The notes beneath the pieces were generated by a model. That model made no database searches and was not told where the DNA came from. It saw only the letters and a program-made list of their open reading frames with translations. Made by a program: the position numbers and the translations under genes. From Aegilops tauschii subsp. strangulata (taxonomy: Eukaryota; Streptophyta; Magnoliopsida; Poales; Poaceae), in assembly GCF_002575655.3 (NCBI RefSeq), contig NC_053039.3, forward strand, positions 46,687,290 through 46,751,289: a stretch of 64,000 bases of DNA. Direction: 5' to 3'. This document shows positions 48,776-59,810 of the stretch, in pieces (the stretch's first letter is position 1; the number at the start of each line of letters is the position of its first letter).

Positions 48776-50016
48776 TAGTAAATAAAATATTAAAACGTTT
48801 GACAAATACAAACATTTAAAATGTTAAGTGAATATAAAAATAATAATATAAACTCATGGTTTATATTCACTTCTGTATAATTTTCACTTGTGGTTAGAGT
48901 CATAAATTTTATAAATTAGAAATAAGTCATGAGTGAATATAAATAAAACATTTTAATATGAAAATAATGAATATTTTGAATTATAAAAACAAATTCTTTA
49001 ACAACATACCTATGAAATATAAAAATGTGCATAAAATTATTCAAAGTTTAAATAAAATAATATTTATAAATAACATGTGCAAAATGAGCCGCCATTTAAA
49101 CCCCATGAGTGTGTGTATGCATCAAAACTTCATTAAGTCAGGTGGCTAGTATGGCCAGCTCGTTAGCTCATGGTTGTCAATTTGAGTCGGAGAGGCCACC
49201 ATTTTTCATGTTAATTTTCTCTTTTGTACTGACGGGTGAGACCCACTGGTCATAGAGATGTATACTATGCATAGTCACCATGTTCCGCCACTCCAAGCGA
49301 GCCCCATGCCCTGATGGCACACCATATCTGCACGTTTACTGAAATACGGTAGCACATCAGCGCATTTTACGTCTATGAACGAGATTAGCACCGTATTTGC
49401 ACACGTGTGCCAAGTTATGAACCCATTTATCTGTATTTCGCAACTGCAAGCACTCAAGTGAACTTCTGTGGCAAGTTCAAGCATCGGTGATGCAATTGCC
49501 TAAAAAATTAAACAAGAAAACATGCTTGGCAAAAAGGTGACAGAATAGTTCCTGCTGACTCTTGAAACCAAAGTAAAATCTATAGTCATTGTACCAGCAG
49601 TCTCCACATTAAAACAATTAAAACTAACACAAAAAGAACCTATGCCCCAACCCAAGCTGCCGTTGCCAAGGGTCTCCTCCATGTTGCCCCCCTCCTCTCA
49701 CCTATCCGGAAGTCTCATCGGTGATAAGAGGAGTGGGGACCTATCCGTTTCATTTGTCTTTTCTTTATTTAGGTATTGTGTCCTTGGCAGCATTGACGAG
49801 ATGTGGCGATGATAACATGTTTGAATAAGGTTTCTTTGGACTCTCAGTACCTTGACAACGCCTAATCCAACGCCGACAAAGTGCTTCTATGACTTTGTGT
49901 CACAAGATCCGTTGGCTCTTGGCATTTGGTGTGTCTATCAAAGGGAGCAATTGGCTGGCTTTTGGTGTCACGGTTTCGAAAGAATCTAACCATCTGAGCT
50001 ACGCTCAGTTTGTAGC
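48776..50016. other. AT-rich intergenic sequence, no gene recognised
   Basis: Many short direct similarities of the form ATAAAACATTT or TGAATATAAA in the first 300 bp. The rest is mixed. Frames of up to 77 codons without motif. Confidence 0.5.
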
Positions 50017-50360
50017 ATTTTTAATTAATGTGGAATATTTCTCTATGTTTGATCCGCATTGTACTTTTAGTATACGCTTTCTAATTAATGTGGAAATTTC
50101 TAGTATATTTCTCTATGTTTGACCCGCATTGTACTTTTAGTATACACTTCCTAATTAATGTTAGAATTTCTTGTATATTTCTCTATGTTAGACCCGCATT
50201 GTACTTTTAGTATACACTTTCTAATTATGTGGGAATTTCTAGTAAATTTCTCTATGTTTGACCCGCATTGTTCTTTTAGTATACACTTTCTAATTAATGT
50301 GGGAATTTCTCGTATATTTCTCTATGTTTGAGCCGGATTGTACTTTTAGTATATACTAAT
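50017..50360. repeat. Tandem repeat, ~70 bp x 5
   Basis: The unit contains CTAATTAATGTGG...TTTCTCTATGTTTGACCCG...CATTGTACTTTTAGTATACAC. The first unit is shorter and the copies differ by a few bases each. No coding meaning. Confidence 0.9.
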
Positions 50361-50390
50361 AGATGCTACTCATTGAAGGTTGTTATTAAG

Positions 50391-50540
50391 TACTAACTTC
50401 ATCTCAAAATATAAGGTGTTTTTATAGGCTGAACTCACGCGTCTCAAAATATGAGACGCTTTTGTAGGCTAAACTCCTCTGTCTCAAAATATAAGATATT
50501 TTTGTACAAAAATGTCTTATATTTTAAGACGGATGTAGTA
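50391..50540. mobile_element. Degenerate Stowaway-like MITE, ~150 bp
   Basis: The ends ACTTCATCTCAAAATATAAG and CTTATATTTTAAGACGGATG are imperfect inverted repeats related to CTCCCTCCGTCTCAAAATAT. There is TA at both borders. A third internal copy of TCTCAAAATAT suggests a rearranged or composite element. Confidence 0.6.
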
Positions 50541-51319
50541 GAATTCATTATAAATTAATAGAATCATTAATTGATGATTGAATTACAAAAATTGCATTCA
50601 AATTTACCAAATCATGACTAGATTAAAATTAAAATTTGTTTAAAATTTGAATTTCATTTGAAAAATTTCTGAAATAAATTGAGATGTTATTGAATAAAGA
50701 ATAAAACGATCTGAAATTTCACTGTAAATCGCACCATGACATTTAAGTGAAGTAAAGCTCATGAATCAAAACAAGCATATGAAGTTGATCAATCATGTTC
50801 ACAACGGTGACGATAACAAACTGAAGTATGCACAAAGAAACAGCAGATCAAGTCATCAAAGGATCATCCATCTACATCTTAAGAGAACGGAAACAAAATG
50901 ATCACTGTAAGTTCATGAGACGAAGGGGAATATCAAGGATTTTCGGTTAACTTGATCCTGTATGACAATCACACTGCATAATCCATGGCGCAAAACACAG
51001 AGAAAACTGAGGCACACAAACATCCTGCGCTCAAACCATCAGAGGATCATCAGAGGAACATCTTAACAGGACAAGAACAAAACTATCACTGCGGTGAGTT
51101 TGGGAATCCCACCAACTGAACAACATTCCTTATATGCATGCGTGGGAAGACTCAGAGATTCGGTGCCACAAAATGTCATCAGAGGTAGGACACATTGCTC
51201 ATCGCGACATCCATACGACTACCCAATCTCTCATCTGAACCACTACGAACTAACTAGTAGTAGTAAATCCTCCATGGCTAGAAACAAAACAGAGCAAAAG
51301 GATCGAGACGACTCACGCA
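50541..51319. repeat. 3' flank of FLA copy 2, duplicated downstream of copy 3
   Basis: From about 50780 the sequence aligns, with gaps, to 53790-54624. The region next to the stop codon is closest (AGTAAATCCTCCATGGCTAG shared). It would hold the 3' untranslated region and downstream DNA of the gene. AT-rich sequence at 50541-50780 shows nothing else. Confidence 0.6.
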
Positions 51320-52003
51320 TCACTCGCCATGAGCTACTTGCCTCTTGGGAGAGGTGATGGCTGACGCTGAGGAGGCGCAGTTGCCGAAGGGTCCCCCGGC
51401 GCCGCAGGTGTCGGTGGCGGACGCGACGGCGACCGAGGCGGCGAGGTCGGCGAGGTGGAGGCGGGGGAACGGCACGTAGACGCCGTGGACGGCGATGCGC
51501 GAGTTGACCACCACGTCGGGCTCCTTGATGGGTATGTAGTTGATGCAGACGTCGTTGGACTTGGAGGAGGCCGAGTCGGTGGCGTAGTGGGTGACGACGA
51601 GGCTCTGGCCCTCGCCGGCCAGCGTGGGGAGCACCGTGCCGGGGCGGAGGCGGTGGAGGTCGGCGCTCGTGAGGCGGTGGTTGGGGACGATGTGGAAGCG
51701 CACCGCCGAGACGTAGTCGTGGCCTCCGCCGACGAAGATGGCCGGGTCGTCGAGCGTGAACAGGGTCAGGTTGGCGAACTTCTCGAGCTCGGCGAACTTG
51801 ACGGGCATGGCCATGAACTCGTAGCCCCCGTCGCGGAGTCGCGCCATGGCGTCGTGGATCATGATGCGCACCACGGAGGCAGCGGTGGCCGCGGAGGATG
51901 CGGGGGCGGAGCGGGCGTTGAGGTGGTGCTGGTGCGGGCCGTCGAAGCAGGAGTGCGTGAGCGGGCGCAGGAAGCCGTGGAGGCCGTGGATGATGTAGCG
52001 GTC
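51320..52003 (-). pseudogene. FLA copy 2: 3' half of a fasciclin-like arabinogalactan protein gene
   Basis: 228 codons open from GAC 52003 to the stop at 51320, matching copy 3 from residue about 281 to the end. It holds the end of the first FAS1 domain (IIHGLHGFLRPL), a short His/Ala linker, and the whole second FAS1 domain (FANLTLFTLDDPAIFVGG, FHIVPNHRLTSADL, LPTLAGEGQSLVVTHY, then VHGVYVPFP). The 5' half with signal peptide is missing. At 52004 the sequence changes to LTR. The frame stays open into the LTR but has no ATG there, so a secreted product is not expected. It lacks the hAT MITE of copy 3. FLAs are secreted cell-wall/plasma-membrane glycoproteins. Confidence 0.85.
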
Positions 52004-52640
52004 TACAAGTATCAATCTCAGACTTTGAGACAATAATTGAAACAAAAGATGAACTAGGGTTTGAGAGGAGATGGTGCTGGTGAAGATGTTGATGGAGATT
52101 GGCCCCTCCCGATGAGAGGAGCGTTGGTGATGATTTCCCCCTCCCGGAGGGAAGTGTCCCCGGCAGAACAACTCCGCCAAGGTTCCGCCTCGTGGCGGCA
52201 GAGTCTCGTCTCGAAAACTTGCTTATGATTTTTCTTCGGATAAAAGACTTCATATAGCAGAAGATGGGCAACGGAGGGCCACCAGGGGGGCCACGAGGCA
52301 GGGGGCACGCCCCCTGGGCGTGCCCCCCACCCTCGTGCCCAGGGTGTGGGTCCCCTCTGGTATTTTCTTCGCTCAGTATTTTTCATTATTTCCAAAAATA
52401 ACTTTCATGGAGTTTCAGGACTTTTGGAGTTGTGCAGAATAGGTCTCTAATATTTGCTCCTTTTCCAGCCCAGAATTCCAGCTGCCGGCATTCCCCCATG
52501 TAAACCTTATAAAATAAGAGAGAATAGGCATAAGTATTGTGACATAACGTGTAATAACAACCAACCCATAATGCAATAAATATCGATATAAAAGCATGAT
52601 GCAAAATGGAGTGGGTTGCATTTGTATTTTTCAACTAGGA
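52004..52640 (-). repeat. Gypsy-type LTR fragment joined to FLA copy 2
   Basis: Recognised as part of a very abundant Triticeae LTR (minus-strand phrases such as CCCATCTTCTGCTATATGAA and CTCTCAAACCCTAGTTCATC). A TATA-like CTATATGAAG lies at about 52250, so transcription from it would read into FLA copy 2. Ends and TSD were not found. The junction at 52003/52004 reads TACTTGTAG|ACCGC, which by chance or selection looks like a splice acceptor. Family not named. Confidence 0.6.
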
Positions 52641-53789
52641 AACTACCTAGTATGTTGAAACCTCTTAGCCCAGCAACCAACTCTGGAAAACTGCTTAATC
52701 AGACACAAGTCTACGAAACTTGACAAAAACTAACAGGAACCACTGCTGAAACACTGAAACATAGCTAAACAACCGACATTTCCAGCATACAACGGAATCA
52801 AAGTGAGTTGATCAAAACCGGGAATCAAAACCGGAAAGAATGGCATATACACAACAAGAAGTTGATCGATCACGTACACAATGATGACCAGACCAAACTG
52901 AAGTACAACAAGAACTCATTTCTGAGTTGGTGTGACGGTACAAATTACTGTACTTCGACATGTGTGTGTGCTCTGAAATTTACAACACTGCTGTCTAAAA
53001 TTTGTCTGAACCCATTTCTGTTGTCTGAAATTCAGAGCTAGAATACAGCACTACTCATATCTGGGTTAAGAATAAGATATGTCTGGCTCAGAAATTAATG
53101 ACCCCAGGAAGGGCATATGCAGAAGAATTAGCAGTTGTAAACAAAATATATATGTGATTTGGAAGTTAATATGGCATGCATGTAAAGAAGGTAGGAGTAT
53201 ATCCGTGATTCAGAAATTAATGGGCATACACAGCAAAATTCACAGTTGAAAACCTTGTATAGAAGCAACGCTGCTGGTAAAAATGCAAAGCGGGGCTTTT
53301 GTAACATGCATGTACTAATCTGAAACATGTTTCTCTGCATTTAAGCGAGTGAGGTAACAGGATAAATAAAGACCATTGCATGATGACAAGTTTATCAGTT
53401 CAGAATTCTACAGAACCTGACTAACCTCAAACTGCATTTGCACAACTCTAAGAAACTGCTTGATCAGACACAACTAGGACATTGCCTAGCAACAAACAGA
53501 AACTAACTTAGCCCGGCAACCAAGTCTCTGAAAACTGCTTGATGAGACACAATTCAAGGAAACAAACTACCTAGTAACTTTAGTCAGGTTCTGTAGTTGA
53601 TCAATCATAACTACTGATAAAATCTTGAAACTTAACCCAGCTACCAACATTTCTGTCATAAGCTAGAATTTAACCGAGGTGAGTTCATCAGTCAAAACCA
53701 AAATGGCGGGAATATCAAAGAGTTTCAGTAAGGCTGATCCTGTATCTGAATGACATTTATCCTACATGATCGATGGTGCGAAAACAGAG
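52641..53789. other. Intergenic sequence with diffuse internal repeats
   Basis: Phrases such as CTGCTTAATCAGACACAA, AACTACCTAGTA and CAGAAATTAATG recur two or three times at low similarity (for example 52670 and 53520, 53090 and 53210), suggesting old local duplications. No gene was found. Confidence 0.45.
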
Positions 53790-54624
53790 CATGCAGTTGA
53801 TCAATCATGCATACAATGGTAACCAGAACAAACTGATGTGCAGATAACCTGCATATCAAACCAATCTCACTATCATCCTTAACAGATTAGAAACAAGAGA
53901 AACACCGTAAGTTCACGAGCCAAAACCGAAAGGGGAATACAAAAGACTTTCAGTTAGCAATTTAGAATGATCCTATATGACATTTGCGCTGTCTAATCCA
54001 TGGTGCAAAACACATAATATGCAGATGGTAAGGAAGAGATTAAACCATCACAAACAAACAAACTGAAGAATATCATAACAGAAGAGATTAAACCATGACA
54101 AGATCATCTGGAAACTCAACTTAGTACTGTAAGTATATCATAACAGAAGAATAACCAAATAATCATTGGAGTGAGTTTATGGCATCCGGTCCTGTGGCTG
54201 ATCATCAAACACAAACGCTTTCAAATAGAATCCTAACAACTGAACAACATTCCTTGTATGCATGGATAGGATGATTCAGAGTAAAAATTGGAAGTGAATT
54301 GAGCCATCTAAACAGTAACTGATGCATGCAGGAACAAAATTAGCACAAGCAAACAGTGGTAACAGAGCAACGAGAAGATGAATCAAATTCGCACCAAAAA
54401 TCATTCAAGTCGTACTGGATAAGCTAGGCTACAACCATTCGGTGCCAAAATGTGATCAGAAGTAGAACACGGTACTCATCACCACGACTGCCCAATCTCT
54501 CATCTGAAACTCTATTGAACTAAACGAGTGCTCAATCTCTCATCCGAACCACTACGCACTAGTAGCAGTAAATCCTCCATGGCTAGAAACATAACAGAGC
54601 AAAACGATCGGGACGACTCACGCT
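53790..54624. repeat. 3' flank of FLA copy 3 (paralog of 50780-51319)
   Basis: It aligns with the flank of copy 2, with insertions. A short segment, CAATCTCTCATC...GAAC, is itself doubled here (54490 and 54530). It includes the putative 3' untranslated region of FLA copy 3. Confidence 0.6.
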
Positions 54625-55051
54625 TCACTCGCCGGGAGAGGTGATCGCTGAGGAGGCGCAGTCGCCGAAGGGCCCCCCGACGCCGCAGGTGCCGTTCGTC
54701 TGGTCGGCGGCGAGGTCGGCGAGGTGGAGGCGGGGGAACGGCACGTAGACGCCGTGGACGGCGATGCGCGAGTTGACCACCACGTCGGGCTCCTTTATGG
54801 GTATGTAGTTGATGCGGACGTCATCGTTGGCGTAGTGGGTGACGACGAGGCTCTGGCCCTCGCCGGCCAGCGTGGGGAGGACCGTGCCGGGGCGGAGGCG
54901 GTGGAGGTCGGCGCGCGTGAGGCGGTGGTTGGGGACGATGTGGAAGCGCACCGCCGAGACGTAGTCGTGGCCTCCGCCGACGAAGATGGCCGGGTCGTCG
55001 AGCGCGAAGAGCGTCAGGTTGGCGAACTTCTCGAGCTCGGCGAACTTGACG

Positions 55052-55421
55052 CAAGGTTTTGGTTACCAGTCGAAATTTCAAGATTTCCCATGGTTACCGC
55101 GTATTTCCATGCCCCTCGGTAAATCCAGATACCGAGCAAAAAATACCATTATTTTTGAAAATTTTGAATTTTAACGCTCGATTTGTAGTAAAGTGCCTAG
55201 GATCTAATTAATGCAAGGAGAGTTGATTCTGACGTGTTCATAGCAACCTAGTTCCTGTTTTGACAGGTCTTTGGTTTGAATGTTCGTTCATTCATTTATT
55301 TAAATTCAAAATTCAACTATAAAATTCGTTCGAAATATTCTCGGTATTTCCCGGTAACCGTGGTAACCACGTTTATCAGTCACCCTCGGTAAAAATGCCT
55401 CATTCGGTAACCAAAACCTTG
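55052..55421. mobile_element. hAT-type MITE (370 bp) in FLA copy 3
   Basis: The terminal inverted repeat CAAGGTTTTGGTTACC pairs perfectly with GGTAACCAAAACCTTG. The 8-bp TSD acttgacg is at 55044-55051 and 55422-55429. FLA copies 1 and 2 have the uninterrupted site, confirming both ends. The interior is AT-rich with a second, inner GGTAA/TTACC pairing; no coding capacity. Confidence 0.95.
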
Positions 55422-55640
55422 ACTTGACGCGCATGGCCAGCGCCATGAACCCGTAGCCCCCGTCGCGGAGTCGCGCCATGGCGTCGCAGATCATGATGCG
55501 CACCACGGAGGTGGCGGTGGCCGCGGAGGCTGCGGCGGAGCGGCCGGTGAGGTGGTGGTGGTGCGGGCCGTCGAAGCAGGAGTGCGTGAGCGGGCGCAGG
55601 AAGCCGTGGAGGCCGTGGACCACGTAGCGGCCGTCGTTGT

Positions 55641-56050
55641 GGGAAAAAATTGTATGAGACCGGGTCTCATAGACCAACTTGTGAGACCCTATCGGATGAG
55701 TGACATGTGGCATCGACAATCTCAGAGCACCCTAATCCCACTTTACGTCTGATCTCAATCCCAACAGCTGATTCCCGATTCCAGAACCCCACGTACGTAC
55801 GTACATACTTCATCGCTCTAATAGGTACGTAGGACTAGGGTTTTCTTTATTTTCCTCGCGTCTATGGCGGCCACGCCCAAGGGCTTCGACGGCGGCGGCC
55901 AACCGGCACGACGCAGCAGCGACGACCTCTCTTCCATGACCTCGCCGAAGAAGCTCGTCGCCGGCGGCCTGTCGGACGGCTCTTTCATGGCAGATGCATG
56001 CCATGATGTTGGCGGCGGACACCACGTTCACGGCGGCCGTGCAGCAAGAT
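55641..56050 (+). repeat. Left TIR of the MULE
   Basis: It pairs with about 59640-60039. It includes the short palindrome GAGACCGGGTCTC and an ATG-started frame at 55864 (MAATPKGFDGGGQPARRSSD) that has its inverse twin in the other arm. The frame is probably a remnant of a 5' exon; its function is unknown. Confidence 0.85.
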
Positions 56051-56544
56051 GCATCCAGCTGCTATGTGATACCGCAGTCCTCCACGGCGGCGAACTCCCG
56101 GCCGGTGGTTCCAATGTTAGCTAAGGCGCCACATCCATCTATAACACTTCCTGTCCCGGTAAGTGATCCATGCGGCCAAGCTGGCTGAGTGATTGCACTA
56201 GTCCAGCGCTTGGCAACTATCTGATTGCTTACACTGAAACTCGTGAACTATGAAGCTTATGCAACCCGGAAGCCAAGAAGAACAGATGGTGGGTGTGCGT
56301 CAAGACATCGTTCTGGCCAGCCGGACAAACTCGTCAACCGCGGCGACGCGTCAAGGCGCGTGCAGCAGCTCCGTCATGCATTCAGTCAGGCCGGCCGGGA
56401 GATGCATGGGTACATAAGTATTCAGAATATACATGTGCATAGTTCTGTGCTAGCTTGGTTCATACATTCGATGCTAGCCACTGTTATATATAGCATTAGT
56501 TGTAGAACTGAACTTGAAAATATGTAAATTAATAATGTTGAATT

Positions 56545-58677
56545 ATGTTGTTCGAACGCCAGGAGGAAAATATGGAATTCTGTAAATCGACAAACAGTGC
56601 AATGGGCGAGTCGATCCGTGAGCCTATGACGCCGAGAAATATGTTTACCCATGATACTGGCTTGGAGTTTGTGGGAGTTGATAAAGGAGAAGAAAATTGT
56701 GTAACTAAGGTAAATAATACAATATGAACCTATCTTTTAATATAAAATATGTATCGATTGATTTTACAATAATTATACTACAATGCTGATGGTGTTGGTG
56801 TATTTCATGTGTGTAACAGGATAATCCGAATGCATCTTCAAAGCAGATTGTGCCAAAGAAGGGAATGAGTTTTGATTCTGAAGAAGAGGGCATACAAAAC
56901 TCTCGCTTTCAGAGTTGCTAGAAAAATATGACAAGTGTGTCGCACGTCTTCGACGCGAAGAAAAATATGAAGATTTTCAATCGCGCCATACAGACCCAGT
57001 GCTTTGCATAGCTAGACATCCTTTGTTGAAGGAGGCAGCTGCATCATACACGAGGTCACTCTATACTTATTTTGAAGAGGAATTTCAGAGGCAGTTTACT
57101 TGGTCATGCACTCTGTTGTGTAATGAAAGCACAATCAACACGTACAAAGTTAAATCCTTTTATCGGGAGGATGGTGAAGCCATTGTCGATTTTAACCCAA
57201 CAACTTTGGAGATATCTTGTTCTTGCAAGTTGTATGGATGTGTGGGTATGTATACATTCTTCCTCCGTCAACTAATATGAAATTCTAGGATTAACCTAAT
57301 GGTTTGCTATTAATTTTGTAGGTATTTTGTGCAAGCATGCTCATAAAGTTTACTTTTTTTTTTAATATTGTCAAATTGCCAAGCCAATACATAATGAATA
57401 GATGGACAAAGTACGCAAAACAAGATATCTTCAATTCTAAAGTAGGGGACAATGATAATGCATAATTGCAGTGTGCCCAAATTTCTCGAAAGATGCTATC
57501 GCTTGCATTGAAGTATAAACCCTCAAAGGAGGTTCTTCGACACCTAGACAATGGTATTGATAAGTTGGCTTCTGAAGTATGTGAGTTGCTAAGCAAAGTA
57601 AGTGTGGATGAAAATGAGGAGACAAGATGTTATGCTGAATTTACCGCAGATGTTGATAAAGCACGGGTATCATTTCGAGCCCCTAAACGGAAAAAAGGCC
57701 CAATGGAGAAACGGTCTAAAGATGCACTGGAAGCACCAAAGAAAGGAAAAGATAAGGCTACATCAAAGAAAGGAAAAAGTAAGGCTGCATCAAAGAAAGG
57801 TAGGTTTACTGTTTATTTCCCTAGGTTCGAGTAGTTTCCCATCTTATACAAAAATAACATAATGTGCAGGGGGAGGTATAAAACATTCCGCAGTGTCACG
57901 TACAACCGAATTAACAACACATCCGGTTGGACCTTCAGAATTTTTCGTAAGTATATCAAATGTTTATACTATATAATTCTTATATTTACATGGTGACATA
58001 ATTTATTATATTCATTCTATTTAAACAGGGGTCATTGGAACTTAGATCAGAGACGGGTATGTTTATTATTTATTTTCCTAGGTATGAATAGTTTCTATTT
58101 TTCCCTGTAATCTCGCATTTTTGTATACAAACACATAAAAAACACAATGTGCAGGGAGAGGTATAGGACATTCGTCAGTGTCACGTACAAGGGAATTAAC
58201 AACTCATCCAATTGGACCTTCGATATTCCCGGTAAGCATATCAGTAAAAGTTTATACTATATGATTCATATTTGACATGGCGACATAATTTATCCCATTA
58301 ATTTATTTATAACAGGGGTCATTCGATCATACAACGGAATTAACAACAAATCTGATTGGACATTCAGAATTTCCCGTAAGCATATGAATAATGTTTTAAA
58401 CTATGCGGTTCATATTTTTGACATGGTCAAATAATTTATTTCATTCCTCTTACTGAAACAGGGGTCATCGAATCCGAATGCTTGTTTTCAAAATATAGCT
58501 CCATCATTGGCGACATCCATGTCATTTGGTGATTATTCTGCTTTCTATGCTCCACCACGTATTCCAGGGGAATTTACAAGTTTGTTGCTTCAAGCTGATG
58601 AACAAAACCCAACACTGTCTACTGTTCGGCGATTGGATTTCAACGAAGGTACAAGTACAAGCAGGTTTCAGTGGTGA
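56545..58677 (+). pseudogene. FAR1/FRS-like gene inside the MULE, internal deletion
   Basis: Related to FAR-RED IMPAIRED RESPONSE1-type proteins, domesticated MULE transposases. An N-terminal exon from ATG 56545 splices 56709/56820 and reaches GMSFDSEEE, the start of the FAR1 DNA-binding domain. It then jumps directly to the region before the SWIM zinc finger (LLEKYDKCVARLRREEKYED), so the DNA-binding and MULE transposase domains are deleted with a frame break. The SWIM motif CSCKLYGCVGILCKHAHKV spans an intron (57246-57321). The C-terminal exons 57466-57799, 57870-57946, 58029-58056, 58155-58231, 58316-58375 and 58462-58677 keep phase through all junctions to the TGA at 58675. A T run near 57355 also breaks the frame. 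No transposase activity is expected. Confidence 0.8.
57870..58375 (+). repeat. Tandemly duplicated small exons in the FAR1-like gene
   Basis: A 77-nt exon (57870-57946) is repeated at 58155-58231 with the same length, phase and splice sites. A third, hybrid 60-nt exon (58316-58375) combines the start of the 28-nt exon with the end of the 77-nt exon. Intron sequences around them (GTAAGCATAT, ACATGG.GACATAATTTAT) are duplicated as well. Confidence 0.75.
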
Positions 58678-59282
58678 CATCTGTTCTAGTCATCACATAA
58701 ACCACAAGAACAGGAGGCAACGAGCTCATGTGTCCTTTTCATTTTTATTGTCTGGGTTTTTCTTACGGACCTGTAAACAAATATATTAATTTTAGTGGTT
58801 GTTCTTTGGACCATCAGGCCAACAAAACACACCGAGATGAACATATATTTGTTTCTCATGCTTCGAAAACCATTCTATGCATTTCAATTGTGCCAAATGA
58901 GCTCATGTGTCCTTTTCTTTTTCATGTGTGGATTGTACCTTATAAAGATGTAAACAAAATTTGTGTAGTACTTCATTGAAAAAATCATCATGGCAATAAA
59001 TGTATTTGTTTCACAAAATCATCATGGAGTTTGGGCAATGAACAATATAATTTTCATGGGAATCAGTACATGGGATCGATCGGTGGGCACGAACTTGTGA
59101 TATACAAGCACGTAACGGAATCCAGCTTGATACGTCTCGGCGCTGCTGTGGACAAAACGAGTTGCTACGACCACTCACGGCGTCTTAGTGTGCAGCAACA
59201 TGACCGTCGAGTCCGGCCAGAAAGCAATAATGGCATACGGCCGCCATGGTCGAGCCCAAGCAGTCCGTCTCGCCGCGACGAT
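58678..59282. other. 3' part of the MULE, no gene recognised
   Basis: AT-rich 3' flank of the FAR1-like gene, with a partially repeated phrase (GAGCTCATGTGTCCTTTTC at 58721 and 58900). It turns GC-rich near 59160, where similarity to the TIR-proximal sequence begins. Confidence 0.5.
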
Positions 59283-59810
59283 GGAGACAAGCAAGTGCAC
59301 CGGCAAGGAGCAGTTAGACGCGTCTCTACGAGGAGTCAGTCCGGCCGTCCCCAACGACGCCTTGGCGCACGGCCGCCATGAACGTGCTGTCCGCCCGGCC
59401 AACATCGTGGCATGCATCCGCCATGGACGAGCCGTCCGACAGGCCGCCGGCGACGAGCTTCTTCGGCGAGGTCATAGAAGAGAGGTCGTCGCTGCTGCGT
59501 CATGCCGGTTGGCCGCCGCCGTCAAGGCCCTTCGGGTTTTGGAACGCGGCGACGGAGACAAGCAAGTGCACTGGCAAGGAGCAGTTAGACGCGTCTCTAC
59601 GAGGAGTCGGTCCGGCCGTCCGCAACGACGCCTTGGCGCACGGCCGCCATGAACGTGGTGTCCACCGGGCCAACATCGTGGCATGCATCCGCCATGGACG
59701 AGTCGTCCGACAGGCCACCGGCGACGAGCTTCTTCGGCGAGGTCATGGAAGAGAGGTCGTCGCTGCTGCGTCGTGCCAGTTGCCCGCCGCCATCGAAGCC
59801 CTTGGGCGTG
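59283..59810. repeat. 271-bp tandem duplication next to the right TIR of the MULE
   Basis: GGAGACAAGCAAGTGCAC at 59283 and its near-identical copy at 59554 start two units that continue for about 260 bp with over 90% identity by eye. The second unit overlaps the TIR, so the right arm has an extra half-copy that the left arm lacks. Confidence 0.85.

Noticed and set aside
50017..50360. Regular repeats considered as a CRISPR-like array
   Set aside because: Head-to-tail units without unique spacers, in a plant nuclear context.
52001..52012. TTGTAG before FLA copy 2 taken as a true 3' splice site
   Set aside because: The upstream sequence is LTR, not FLA intron, and copy 3 shows the coding sequence was contiguous here; kept only as a possibility in the findings.
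51243..52271. 342-codon ATG-started minus-strand ORF over FLA copy 2 and the LTR
   Set aside because: It is in a different frame from the FAS1 coding sequence; the product is Arg/Pro/His-rich low complexity, typical of an off-frame reading of GC-rich codons.
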